Source of the DNA: Winogradskya humida
Lineage (GTDB): Bacteria > Actinomycetota > Actinomycetes > Mycobacteriales > Micromonosporaceae
Reading direction: 5' to 3'
DNA length: 64,000 bases
Assembly (NCBI RefSeq): GCF_016862215.1
Contig: NZ_BOMN01000041.1
Coordinates: 186,001 to 250,000 of the forward strand
Below the pieces are notes generated by a model, which saw only the letters and a list, made by a program, of their open reading frames with translations, was not told where the DNA came from and made no database searches. The translations under genes were made by a program, and so were the position numbers. Of this stretch, positions 8,145 to 18,460 are shown one piece after another. Numbering within the stretch: position 1 is the stretch's first letter; every line of letters begins with the position of its first letter.

Positions 8145-10256
8145 ATGCAGGTGTGGCCGGGTCACCGGTATCCACTGGGCGCGACATACGACGGTACGGG
8201 CACCAACTTCGCGATCTTCTCGGAGATCGCCGAAGCCGTGGAGCTGTGCCTGTTCGACGCGTCCGGCAACGAGCGCAAGGTCCAGCTGCACGAGCAGGAC
8301 GCGTTCGTCTGGCACGCATACCTGCCCGGGGTGGAGCCCGGTCAGCGGTACGGCTACCGCGTCTACGGGCCCTACGACCCGTCGCGGGGGCTGCGGTGCA
8401 ACCCGCACAAACTCCTGCTCGACCCGTACGCGCGGGCGATCGACTCGGACATCGACTGGCACCCGTCGCTGTACGCGTACGACTTCGACAACCCCGACGA
8501 GATGTCCGACCTGGACTCGGCGCAACACATGGCGAAGGGCGTGGTGGTCAACCCGTACTTCGACTGGGGCAACGACCGCCGCCCGGACATCCCGTACCAC
8601 CACTCGGTGATCTACGAGACCCACGTCAAGGGCCTCACGGAGCGTCACCCCGAGGTGCCCCGTGACATGCGGGGGACGTACGCCGCGATCGGTCATCCCG
8701 CGGTGATCGACCACCTCGCGAAGCTGGGCGTGACCGCGGTCGAGCTGATGCCGGTGCACCAGTTCGTGCACGACAACCGCCTCGCCGACCTGGGTCTGCG
8801 CAACTACTGGGGCTACAACACGCTGGGCTTCTTCGCGCCGTACCACGGCTATTCCGCGATGGGCTCGCTCGGTCAGCAGACCCAGGAGTTCCGCGGCATG
8901 GTCAAGGCGCTGCACGCGGCCGGCATGGAGGTGATCCTCGACGTCGTCTACAACCACACGGCGGAGGGCAACCACCTGGGCCCGACGATGAGCCTCAAGG
9001 GCATCGACAACCGGACCTACTACCGGCTCGTGGACGACCAGCCCAACTTCTACATGGACTACACGGGTACGGGTAACAGCCTCAACGTGCGCAGCCCGCA
9101 GAGCCTCCAGCTGATCATGGATTCGCTGCGGTACTGGGTCACCGAGATGCACGTCGACGGCTTCCGTTTCGACCTCGCCTCCACGCTGGCCCGCGAGTTC
9201 TACGACGTCGACCGGCTCTCCACGTTCTTCGAGGTCGTGCAGCAGGACCCGGTCGTCGGCCAGGTGAAGCTGATCGCCGAGCCGTGGGACGTCGGTCCGG
9301 GTGGCTACCAGGTCGGCAACTTCCCGCCCAACTGGACCGAGTGGAACGGCAAGTACCGCGACACGGTCCGCGACTTCTGGCGTGGCGAGCCCGCGACCCT
9401 GGCCGAGTTCGCGAGCCGGATCACCGGGTCCGCCGACCTCTACCAGGACGACGGCCGCAAACCGTTCCACTCGATCAACTTCGTCACCGCGCACGACGGG
9501 TTCACCCTCAACGACCTGGTCTCGTACAACGACAAGCACAACGAGGCCAACCACGAGGAGAACAGGGACGGCGAGAGCCACAACCGCTCCTGGAATTCCG
9601 GCACGGAGGGCCCGACCGACGACAAGGCGGTCCTGACGCTGCGTGCCCGCCAGAAGCGCAACTTCCTGGCCACGCTGATGCTGAGCCAGGGCGTGCCGAT
9701 GATCTCGCACGGCGACGAGCTGGGCCGCACCCAGCAGGGCAACAACAACGCGTACTGCCAGGACGACGAGATCAGCTGGATCGACTGGGAGAACGCCGAC
9801 GAGTCGCTGCTCGAGTTCACCCGCAAACTGACGGCGTTCCGCCACCGGCACCAGGTGTTCCAGCGCCGGCGGTTCTTCACCGGTCTGCCGGTCACCGCGC
9901 GTGGCGGCGGCGACCCGCTGCCCGACCTCGAATGGTTCACCCCGGACGGCCGGCAGATGGCCGGCGACGACTGGGGCAACGACTTCGGCCGCGCGGTGGC
10001 GTTGTTCGTGAACGGCGAGGGCATCCGGGAGCGCGGTCAGTACGGCCAGCGCCACGTGGACAGCTCGTTCCTGCTGTTCTTCAACGCCCACGACGCGCCC
10101 ATCGAGTTCTCCACGCCACCGTCGGAGTACGGCGAGAAGTGGGAGAAGGTCATCGAGACGGCCGAACCGTCGCCCGACATCCCCAACATCGTCGAGGCAG
10201 GCTCCTCGATCCTCGTGCCCGACCGCTCGCTCATCGTGTTGGACAGGACGGTTTAA
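8145..10256 (+). CDS. glgX: Glycogen debranching enzyme GlgX/TreX
   Basis: 703 residues from ATG 8145. An N-terminal CBM48-like domain begins QVWPGHRYPLGATYDGTGTN. A GH13 barrel follows with VVYNHTAEGN, GFRFDLAST (nucleophile Asp), IAEPWDVG (acid/base Glu) and NFVTAHDGFTLNDL. It hydrolyses alpha-1,6 branches of glycogen to release linear maltodextrins, the substrate of TreY. TAA and the next ATG overlap by one base (TAATG), so the treX-treY-treZ order forms a tight operon. An in-frame GTG at 8076 would add a non-conserved extension and is not preferred. Confidence 0.95.
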   Translation: MQVWPGHRYPLGATYDGTGTNFAIFSEIAEAVELCLFDASGNERKVQLHEQDAFVWHAYLPGVEPGQRYGYRVYGPYDPSRGLRCNPHKLLLDPYARAIDSDIDWHPSLYAYDFDNPDEMSDLDSAQHMAKGVVVNPYFDWGNDRRPDIPYHHSVIYETHVKGLTERHPEVPRDMRGTYAAIGHPAVIDHLAKLGVTAVELMPVHQFVHDNRLADLGLRNYWGYNTLGFFAPYHGYSAMGSLGQQTQEFRGMVKALHAAGMEVILDVVYNHTAEGNHLGPTMSLKGIDNRTYYRLVDDQPNFYMDYTGTGNSLNVRSPQSLQLIMDSLRYWVTEMHVDGFRFDLASTLAREFYDVDRLSTFFEVVQQDPVVGQVKLIAEPWDVGPGGYQVGNFPPNWTEWNGKYRDTVRDFWRGEPATLAEFASRITGSADLYQDDGRKPFHSINFVTAHDGFTLNDLVSYNDKHNEANHEENRDGESHNRSWNSGTEGPTDDKAVLTLRARQKRNFLATLMLSQGVPMISHGDELGRTQQGNNNAYCQDDEISWIDWENADESLLEFTRKLTAFRHRHQVFQRRRFFTGLPVTARGGGDPLPDLEWFTPDGRQMAGDDWGNDFGRAVALFVNGEGIRERGQYGQRHVDSSFLLFFNAHDAPIEFSTPPSEYGEKWEKVIETAEPSPDIPNIVEAGSSILVPDRSLIVLDRTV

Positions 10257-12523
10257 TGCCCCCCTCCGGTACCTATCGTGTCCAGGTCCGCCCCGATTTC
10301 CCCCTCAAGGCCACGGCGGAGCTCGCCGACTACCTCGCCGATCTCGGCGTCAGTCACCTCTACACAGCGCCGCTGCTCACCGCCGCGCCGGGCTCCGAGC
10401 ACGGCTACGACGTCGTCGACCACACCCGGGTCAGCCCGGCGATCGGTGGCGAGGAGGGCCGGCTGGCCCTGCGGGCGGCGCTGGACGCGGCGGGGCTGGG
10501 CCTGGTCGTCGACATCGTGCCCAACCACGCCGGGGTTGGCGTGCCGGCCGCGAACCCGACGTGGTGGGACGTGCTCAAGAACGGCGAGTCGTCGCAGTAC
10601 GCGAAGTTCTACGACATCGACTGGTCGCGAGGCAGGCTGGTGCTGCCGGTGCTCGCCGACGAGCCGGACGCCCTCGACCAGCTCCGGGTCGAGGACGGGG
10701 AGCTGCACTACTACGACAAGCGTTACCCGATCGCCGACGGCACCGGCGAGGGCACCCCGCAGGAGGTTCACGACCGGCAGCACTACGAGCTGGTCAACTG
10801 GACCCGCGGCGACGCGGAGCTCAACTATCGCCGGTTCTTCGCCATCGTCGAGCTCGCCGGGCTGCGCGTCGAGGACCCCGAGGTCTTCGAGGCCACCCAC
10901 CGCGAGATCCTCAGGTGGTACGCCGAGGGCGCGGTCCAGGGCATCCGTGTCGACCACCCGGACGGCCTGCGTGACCCGGGTGAGTACCTGACCCGGCTGC
11001 ACGAGGCGGCGCCGGACGCGTGGCTCGTGGTGGAGAAGATCCTGGAGCCGGGCGAGGAGATGCCCGACTGGCCGGTCGCGGGCACCACCGGATACGACGC
11101 GCTCGCCGAGATCTGCGGGGTCTTCGTCGACTCCACCACCGAGGCGTTCTTCGACACCCTCGACCGCCACCTGACCGGCGCCGAGACCAGCTGGCAGGAC
11201 CTCGTCCACGAGACGAAGTACACGCTGGCCACGACGGCGCTCGCCGCGGAACTGGCCCGGATGTGCCGTCTCGTGCCCGAGATCGAGGCCGCGCCCCGCG
11301 CCCTGGCTGAGCTCGCCGCCTGCTTCCCGGTCTACCGCTCCTACCTGCCGTACGGTGCCCGGCATCTCGCCAGGGCCCGTTCGGAGGCCGGTCGCCGCCG
11401 CCCGGGGCTGATCCCGGTGCTCGACCAGCTCACCGCGCGGCTGCGAAACCCGCAGGACGAACTGGCGATCCGCTTCCAGCAGTACACCGGCGCGGTGATG
11501 GCCAAGGGCGTCGAGGACACCGCGTTCTACCGCTGGACCCGGTTCACGGCCCGCAACGAGGTCGGCAACGACCCGTCGGAGTTCGGCGTCACGACCGACG
11601 AGTTCCACGACAAGGCCACCGAGCGGCAGCGGCACTGGCCGGAGAGCATGACGTCGCTGTCGACGCACGACACCAAGCGCAGCGAGGACGTCCGCGCCCG
11701 GCTGGCCGTGCTCGCCGAGCTGCCCGGTGACTGGACCGAGGTCGTGCGCCGCTGGGTGCGGGTCAACCCGCTGCCCGACCCGGCCCTGGCCCACCTCGTG
11801 TGGCAGGCCGCGGTGGGTGCGTGGCCGATCGAGAGAGAGCGACTTCAGGCGTACGCGCTGAAGTCCGCTCGTGAGGGTGGGGTCGGCACCACCTGGACCA
11901 AACCGAACGAGCAGTTCGAGTCGGCGCTGCGGCGCATGGTCGACACGATCTACGACGACCCGGCGCTCAACAGCGAGGTCGCGGAGTTCGCGGGCTCGAT
12001 CACCCGGCCCGGCTGGTCCAACTCCCTGGGCCAGAAGCTGGTGCAGCTGACCTCGCCCGGCGTGCCCGACGTCTACCAGGGCACCGAGCTGTGGGACCTG
12101 TCGCTGGTCGACCCGGACAACCGGCGGCCGGTCGACTTCGCCCTGCGCCGCGAGCTGCTGGCCCGGGTCGACGACGGGTGGCAGCCACCGGTCGACGAGA
12201 GCGGCGCGGCGAAACTGCTGGTCACGAGCCGGATCCTGCGGCTGCGCCGGCAGCGCCCGGAGCTGTTCACGTCGTACCGCCCGGTCTTCGCCGAGGGGCG
12301 GGTCGCCGAGCACGTCCTCGCGTACGACCGCGGTGGTGTGGTTGCCGTTGCCACCCGGCTGCCGGTCGGATTGTCACGGCACGGCGGCTGGCACGACACC
12401 ACGCTGTCACTCGACGGCAACACGTGGACGGAAGTCTTCACGAACACCAGCTACGGCGGCAGTCAGCTGGCCGTGGCGGATCTGCTGCACACGTACCCGG
12501 TCGCCCTGCTGGTGAAAGAGTAA
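10256..12523 (+). CDS. treY: Maltooligosyl trehalose synthase
   Basis: 755 residues, a GH13 enzyme of normal length. It opens SGTYRVQVRPDFPLKATAEL, then YTAPLL, VDIVPNHAGV and GIRVDHPDGLRDP, which holds the nucleophile Asp. The insert-rich C-terminal half and LTSPGVPDVYQGTELWDLSLVDPDNRRPVD are TreY hallmarks. It isomerises the terminal alpha-1,4 bond of maltodextrins to alpha,alpha-1,1, making maltooligosyltrehalose in the cytosol. The product goes to TreZ, encoded 5 bp downstream. Confidence 0.95.
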   Translation: MPPSGTYRVQVRPDFPLKATAELADYLADLGVSHLYTAPLLTAAPGSEHGYDVVDHTRVSPAIGGEEGRLALRAALDAAGLGLVVDIVPNHAGVGVPAANPTWWDVLKNGESSQYAKFYDIDWSRGRLVLPVLADEPDALDQLRVEDGELHYYDKRYPIADGTGEGTPQEVHDRQHYELVNWTRGDAELNYRRFFAIVELAGLRVEDPEVFEATHREILRWYAEGAVQGIRVDHPDGLRDPGEYLTRLHEAAPDAWLVVEKILEPGEEMPDWPVAGTTGYDALAEICGVFVDSTTEAFFDTLDRHLTGAETSWQDLVHETKYTLATTALAAELARMCRLVPEIEAAPRALAELAACFPVYRSYLPYGARHLARARSEAGRRRPGLIPVLDQLTARLRNPQDELAIRFQQYTGAVMAKGVEDTAFYRWTRFTARNEVGNDPSEFGVTTDEFHDKATERQRHWPESMTSLSTHDTKRSEDVRARLAVLAELPGDWTEVVRRWVRVNPLPDPALAHLVWQAAVGAWPIERERLQAYALKSAREGGVGTTWTKPNEQFESALRRMVDTIYDDPALNSEVAEFAGSITRPGWSNSLGQKLVQLTSPGVPDVYQGTELWDLSLVDPDNRRPVDFALRRELLARVDDGWQPPVDESGAAKLLVTSRILRLRRQRPELFTSYRPVFAEGRVAEHVLAYDRGGVVAVATRLPVGLSRHGGWHDTTLSLDGNTWTEVFTNTSYGGSQLAVADLLHTYPVALLVKE

Positions 12524-12528
12524 AGACG

Positions 12529-14258
<1,730 letters not shown>

Positions 14259-14262
<4 letters not shown>

Positions 14263-14996
14263 CTGTGGGTGGCGGTGCGCGTCACGGCTCCCGGATCGGG
14301 GTTCGCCGGGCGCGCACCGCGCCACCGCTGGCCGAGGCGGTAGGCGAACGCGCGGGCGCCGTGGACGGTTCCGCTCGGGTGCAGTTCACGCGGAGCGTTG
14401 CGGATCGGGTCGAACGCCAGCGCCGCATCGGTGGTCATCGGCGTGAGCTGCCCGAAGCGCACCCGGCCGAGCGGATCCCCGGTCCCGTCGCGCAGCAGCA
14501 GCCGCGCGTTGTCACTCTCCGCCACGGCGATGACCGAATCAAACGTACGCCCCAGGGGTGTCGAGGTGGGATCCCCGCTCACGCTGAGATGGACTTTCTG
14601 TCCACTGCCTGTTCGGTACGCGGTGATCGTCCCGCAGGTCCCGCCGAAGTCCCGCCGTAGCACCGGCACGTGTCGCGACCACCGGCCCTGACCGGCACTG
14701 GAGAACAGCAGGTCGAAACGGCGCCCGACGACGGGACCGTGGATCCGGACGGCGACACCGAGCACATCCGGCCACCCCGCCGGCGTACCCACGCCCTTCG
14801 AGATCCGCACGGTCACCGGGTGCCGCCCGGGCCGGTCGAGCAGGGCCGCCCCGACCGGCGCGGTCCGGCCGTAGATCTCGAGGTCGCCGGTGAACGACCG
14901 CCCGTCCGGATGCAGGAACCGCCGGTGGCGTGACCGCACGACGCGGACGCCGGTGGCCACCACGCCGGCGATCAGCAGAGCTCGCCCGACCCTCAT
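14259..14996 (-). CDS. Membrane-anchored catalase-fold-like protein
   Basis: 245 residues. One N-terminal helix (residues 2-20) is a probable signal anchor. The body reads RSFTGDLEIYGRTAPVG, VRISKGVGTPAGWPDVLGVAVRI, RFDLLFSS and a WSRHVPVLRRDF segment. The RxSxG...PDxxGxAxRI pattern resembles catalase-related proteins of actinobacteria, but I see no clear haem-ligand tyrosine or catalytic histidine. Activity is therefore doubtful. It diverges from yidD over 48 bp containing a perfect inverted repeat. Family assignment is tentative; call it hypothetical if strict. Confidence 0.5.
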
Positions 14997-15021
14997 GGCT
15001 GCCGGGTACCCGAACTTGTCG

Positions 15022-15051
15022 CACCCATGCGCCACGATGGGCGCATGGGTG
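15022..15051. promoter_or_regulatory. Perfect 12-bp inverted repeat over the yidD start
   Basis: CACCCATGCGCC (15022-15033), six-base spacer, GGCGCATGGGTG (15040-15051). The right arm contains the preferred yidD ATG (15045) and the left arm the alternative ATG (15027). As RNA it would form a 12-bp hairpin hiding the start; as DNA it could be an operator shared with the divergent gene at 14996. Confidence 0.6.
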
Positions 15052-15266
15052 AGTCGAGCGACCGGGCCGTGCTCACGGTGATCCGTGTCTATCGCAGGAT
15101 CTCGCCGCGCCTGCCGACGCGGTGCCGGTTCACGCCGACGTGCAGCGCCTACGGGCTGGAGGCCGTCAGGCGGTATGGCAGCCGTAAGGGCCTGCGGCTG
15201 ACGGCCGGACGGCTGATCCGGTGTCGGCCGGGTGTCCCGTTCGGGACGGCGGACCCGGTTCCGTGA
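15045..15266 (+). CDS. yidD: Membrane protein insertion efficiency factor YidD
   Basis: 73 residues. The signature RISPRLPTRCRFTPTCSAYG spans residues 19-38 and is diagnostic for this small amphipathic protein, which helps YidC insert proteins into the membrane. The start at 15045 is preferred; ATG 15027 would add six residues. YidD normally lies between rnpA and yidC near the origin. Here no rpmH, rnpA or yidC is adjacent, so this is probably a second, stand-alone copy. The start codon lies inside a perfect inverted repeat. Confidence 0.88.
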   Translation: MGESSDRAVLTVIRVYRRISPRLPTRCRFTPTCSAYGLEAVRRYGSRKGLRLTAGRLIRCRPGVPFGTADPVP

Positions 15267-15281
15267 CATTTCTCCAGGAGG

Positions 15282-16466
15282 ATGGTCGCTTCGACACGGG
15301 ACGGGGGCGCGGTGCCGACCAGGGATGACGAGCTGGAGCCGATCAGGGTGCGCAAAGTGGTGCTGCGCCGCCCGCCACGGCAGCGGGTGGCACCCGGGGT
15401 GCCCGCGACCGCCCGCGTGCGGCGCGGCAGAAGGGCGCTGGAGGGGCTGCAGCGCTCGTTCACCCGGCGGGAGCTGACAGCCCGTGAGTTCGGTGCGTCG
15501 CTCGCGCCGTGGCGGCTCGCGGCGATCGGTGTCGTGCTCGTTCTCGTGCTCGGGTTCTCGTGGGTGCGGCTCTTCCACGTGGGTGCACCGTCCGTCGAGG
15601 ACCTGCGCCGCGCGGCCGGGGTGGACGAGTGGCTGACGCTTCCGATCGGCGTCAAGGACGACCAGCCGGGGGTGGCCTACCGGGATCCGGGAACGGGCGT
15701 GTGGAGCGGTTTCGACATCGACATCGCCTACATGATCGCCGAGGATCTCGGGTTCCGCCGCCAGGAGGTGCAGTTCTACGGCATCGAGAGCGAGGACCGG
15801 GCGCGGATGGAGGCGGTCGACCTCAAGAACAACCCCGTGCCGGTCAAGATGGTGATCGCGAGTTACAGCATCACCAAGGAGCGCGAGGACATGCCCAACG
15901 TCATGTTCTCCGATTCGTACCTGCATACCGAGCAGTCCGTGATCACCCTGCACGGGCATCGCAAAGTGGCCAGCCTCGAGGAGTTCCGGGGCCAGAAGGT
16001 CTGCACCCTCTCCGCCTCCACCAGTGCCAGTCAGGCCGAGAAGGCCGGCGCCACGCTCGTCCGCCGCAACCGGGTCTCCGAGTGCTTCGCCCTCCTCGAC
16101 AACGGGACCGTCGACGCGATCACCACCGACGCCGCGATCCTCGGCGGCTTCAAGGCCCTCAACCAGGCGAAGTACGACCACTGGGATCTCGGGCTGGACG
16201 TGACCGAGGCGTGGGGTGTCAGCGTCGGCGCGAACGAGGCGCTGCGGGATCTGGTCAACATCACCCTCTACCGGTCGTACGCCGACCCCGGGGACTCGCG
16301 GTGGGAGGAGGCCTACGCGGACACGATCGCCGAGGAGGCCCCGTTGCAGCGCAACATCGGGACCGGGGCCGACACCAGCACGATCACCCCGCTGGCACTG
16401 ACGGAGCAGCCGTTCACGCCGCGGCCGAAGGTGCGGGAGCTGCCGTGGGAGGACCCGACCCGATGA
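15282..16466 (+). CDS. Membrane-anchored amino-acid-type solute-binding protein (GlnH-like)
   Basis: 394 residues. A basic cytoplasmic N-terminus (1-80), one helix near 82-98 without a lipobox, then an extracytoplasmic family-3 solute-binding domain (about 115-345): LPIGVKDDQPGVAYRDPGTG, GFDIDIAYMIAEDLGF, TKEREDMPNVMFSDSY, GQKVCTLSASTSASQAE. The substrate is probably an amino acid. AGGAGG touches the ATG with no spacing, so GTG 15312 may be the real start. Its stop overlaps the next gene (ATGA). No permease or ATPase is nearby, so it likely senses rather than imports, as GlnH does in the mycobacterial GlnH-GlnX-PknG pathway. Confidence 0.8.
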   Translation: MVASTRDGGAVPTRDDELEPIRVRKVVLRRPPRQRVAPGVPATARVRRGRRALEGLQRSFTRRELTAREFGASLAPWRLAAIGVVLVLVLGFSWVRLFHVGAPSVEDLRRAAGVDEWLTLPIGVKDDQPGVAYRDPGTGVWSGFDIDIAYMIAEDLGFRRQEVQFYGIESEDRARMEAVDLKNNPVPVKMVIASYSITKEREDMPNVMFSDSYLHTEQSVITLHGHRKVASLEEFRGQKVCTLSASTSASQAEKAGATLVRRNRVSECFALLDNGTVDAITTDAAILGGFKALNQAKYDHWDLGLDVTEAWGVSVGANEALRDLVNITLYRSYADPGDSRWEEAYADTIAEEAPLQRNIGTGADTSTITPLALTEQPFTPRPKVRELPWEDPTR

Positions 16467-17506
16467 CCCCCGAGATGATGCCCCCGGAGACGCTGATCGT
16501 CGACCGGCGCCCGCGGCTGCGGCGGGGCCAGTTGAACTGGCTGCTCACCGCGCTGCCGGCGTTCCCGCTGGTGCTGCTCGTGCTGCGGCTCTGGTATCTC
16601 AGCCGCCAGGATCTGCCCACGATGCTGCTGCTGGTGCAGTACATCAGCCCGCTCGGCATGATCAGCGCCCTGATCATCACGCTGATCTGGACCGTGCCGG
16701 CCGTGGTGCTCGTGCTGCGTACGCTCGGCGGCATTCTGCTCATCAGCTCGCCCGATCAGAACGAGGCCGCCCGGCGGTCCCTGCTCGCGCTCACGGCCCT
16801 GCGGATGCCCGACTGGGTGGTCGTGCTGGCCGCGGGTCTCGCCGGCTTCACGTGGCAGATGCGGATGCTGCCGACCCTGCTGATGCTCATCGTCGCGATC
16901 CTCGGGCTGACCGCCGTGCAGCGTTATCCCGGCGAGCGCCGGATGCTGGTCGTGGCCACGCTCGTGGTGCCGGTCGTGCTCGGGCTGCTCGAGCTGCTCT
17001 GGGTGTGGCCCGGCATCCGCGGCGCGTTCCGGGCGGGCGAGACCGGCACGGCACTGCTGCTGCTCGTGCCGCCGCTGCTGGGGTGGCTGCTGACCGGTCC
17101 GGTCCCGCCCCGGGCCGCGCGGCTGGCCACCCACTGGCCGGCGGTCGCCGCGACCGTGGTGGCGCCGATCGTGGTGGGCGCGGTCTTCCTGCGCGCGCCG
17201 GTGCTGCCCAACAGCGCGGTCGAGGTTCAGGAGCAGGGCACGCCTGCAAGGGTGGTACGGGGCCAGCTCATCACCGTCGACGACACGGCCACCACCGTCC
17301 TGCAGCGCGGCGGCGACGTCGTCTTCATCGCGAACGATCTCGTGCGGTCCAAGACCCTCTGCCCGGAGCCCGTACGCCCGCAGCACAGCCGGATCACCGT
17401 ACGTGGCTGGGCGATCGACGAATCGGCGCTGGAGTGGGCCGCGCCGACCCGGCCCGTCACCGGCGAGGTGGACCCGCGCTGCCTCGGCCGGCCACTCCAA
17501 GACTGA
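16463..17506 (+). CDS. Multi-pass membrane protein with extracytoplasmic C-terminal domain
   Basis: 347 residues with about eight hydrophobic segments between residues 20 and 235, then a soluble C-terminal domain (about 240-347) reading VEVQEQGTPARVVRGQLITVDD. I do not recognise the family. Its start overlaps the stop of the solute-binding protein, so the two are almost certainly partners. By analogy with GlnX it could relay ligand binding across the membrane, but sequence similarity to GlnX is not evident to me. A PP2C phosphatase gene follows after 104 bp. Confidence 0.75.
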   Translation: MTPEMMPPETLIVDRRPRLRRGQLNWLLTALPAFPLVLLVLRLWYLSRQDLPTMLLLVQYISPLGMISALIITLIWTVPAVVLVLRTLGGILLISSPDQNEAARRSLLALTALRMPDWVVVLAAGLAGFTWQMRMLPTLLMLIVAILGLTAVQRYPGERRMLVVATLVVPVVLGLLELLWVWPGIRGAFRAGETGTALLLLVPPLLGWLLTGPVPPRAARLATHWPAVAATVVAPIVVGAVFLRAPVLPNSAVEVQEQGTPARVVRGQLITVDDTATTVLQRGGDVVFIANDLVRSKTLCPEPVRPQHSRITVRGWAIDESALEWAAPTRPVTGEVDPRCLGRPLQD

Positions 17507-17610
17507 ATTTCCGCGATCGCTATCCTTTTTGCGCAGGTGACGGGGCTTTGTTGCGGCGCGCCGCAGACCGCGTGCAGACAGGGTGGAGCCGACCTGGCAG
17601 GCTGCACGCC

Positions 17611-18333
17611 ATGACCTTGCACCTGCGGTGGGCGGCCGTCACCGATAGAGGCCACGTGCGCAGCAACAACCAGGACTGTCACTACGCCGGAGACCGGTTG
17701 CTGGTCGTCGCCGACGGGATGGGCGGCATGGCCGCCGGAGACGTCGCGAGCCGCACCGCCATCGAGGCCATGGCATCGCTCGACGTGCCGATCGACAACG
17801 AGCATCAGATGGATGCTCTGCACAAAGGGCTGGAGGTCGCCAACGGACGGATCGCCGAGGTCGTCGCGGGCGACCAGGCCCTGCAGGGCATGGGGACCAC
17901 GCTGACCGCCGTGATCTTCTCCGAGGATCGGGCCGCGCTCGCGCACGTCGGTGACAGCCGCGCCTACCTGTTGCGCGACGGCCGCCTCAACCAGCTCACC
18001 AAAGACGACACGTACGTCCAGATGCTCGTCGACCAGGGCCTGATCCGCCCCGAGGAGGCCGGCAGCCATCCCCGGCGCGCCGTCGTCACCCAGGCGTTGC
18101 AGGGCGAGCCGGTGAGCCCGTCGTACGTCATCGTGGAGCCCGAGGAGGGCGACCGCTGGCTGCTCTGCAGCGACGGGCTGACCGGTGTCGTCTCGGCCGA
18201 GCACATCGAGGCGGAGATGCTCGCCATCCCCGACCCGCGGGCGTGCGCCGAGCGGCTGATCGACCTCGCGCTGCAGGGCGGCGGCCCGGACAACATCACG
18301 GTGATCGTCGCCGATCTGACCCTGCGGGACTGA
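17611..18333 (+). CDS. PP2C-family serine/threonine phosphatase
   Basis: 240 residues, a minimal cytosolic PP2C without the membrane tail of PstP. Metal-binding motifs: RSNNQD near residue 17 (NQD in place of the usual NED), VVADGMGG near 34-41, ALAHVGDSRAYL, LCSDGLTG and GGPDNITVIV. The enzyme removes phosphate from Ser/Thr with two Mn/Mg ions. It lies downstream of the binding protein / membrane protein pair and upstream of a c-di-GMP gene. The cognate kinase is not in the window. Confidence 0.9.
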   Translation: MTLHLRWAAVTDRGHVRSNNQDCHYAGDRLLVVADGMGGMAAGDVASRTAIEAMASLDVPIDNEHQMDALHKGLEVANGRIAEVVAGDQALQGMGTTLTAVIFSEDRAALAHVGDSRAYLLRDGRLNQLTKDDTYVQMLVDQGLIRPEEAGSHPRRAVVTQALQGEPVSPSYVIVEPEEGDRWLLCSDGLTGVVSAEHIEAEMLAIPDPRACAERLIDLALQGGGPDNITVIVADLTLRD

Positions 18334-18460
18334 TCACGCCGTAAGCCCTCCGGCACGGGGTGCTCACGTCGATGGGGGTTGCGGTACCTTACTGCGCATC
18401 CTCGATCGTAGGCTCCGCTGACCGACAGTCCAGGCTTGGGTAGCGGCACAGCAGGTGGTG

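Noticed and set aside
7899..10091. 730-codon minus-strand open frame opposite glgX
   Set aside because: Val/Arg/His-rich low-complexity translation, antisense to a complete GH13 enzyme with all catalytic motifs.
10253..12313. 686-codon minus-strand open frame opposite treY
   Set aside because: Same antisense artefact; no start signal and no recognisable domain.
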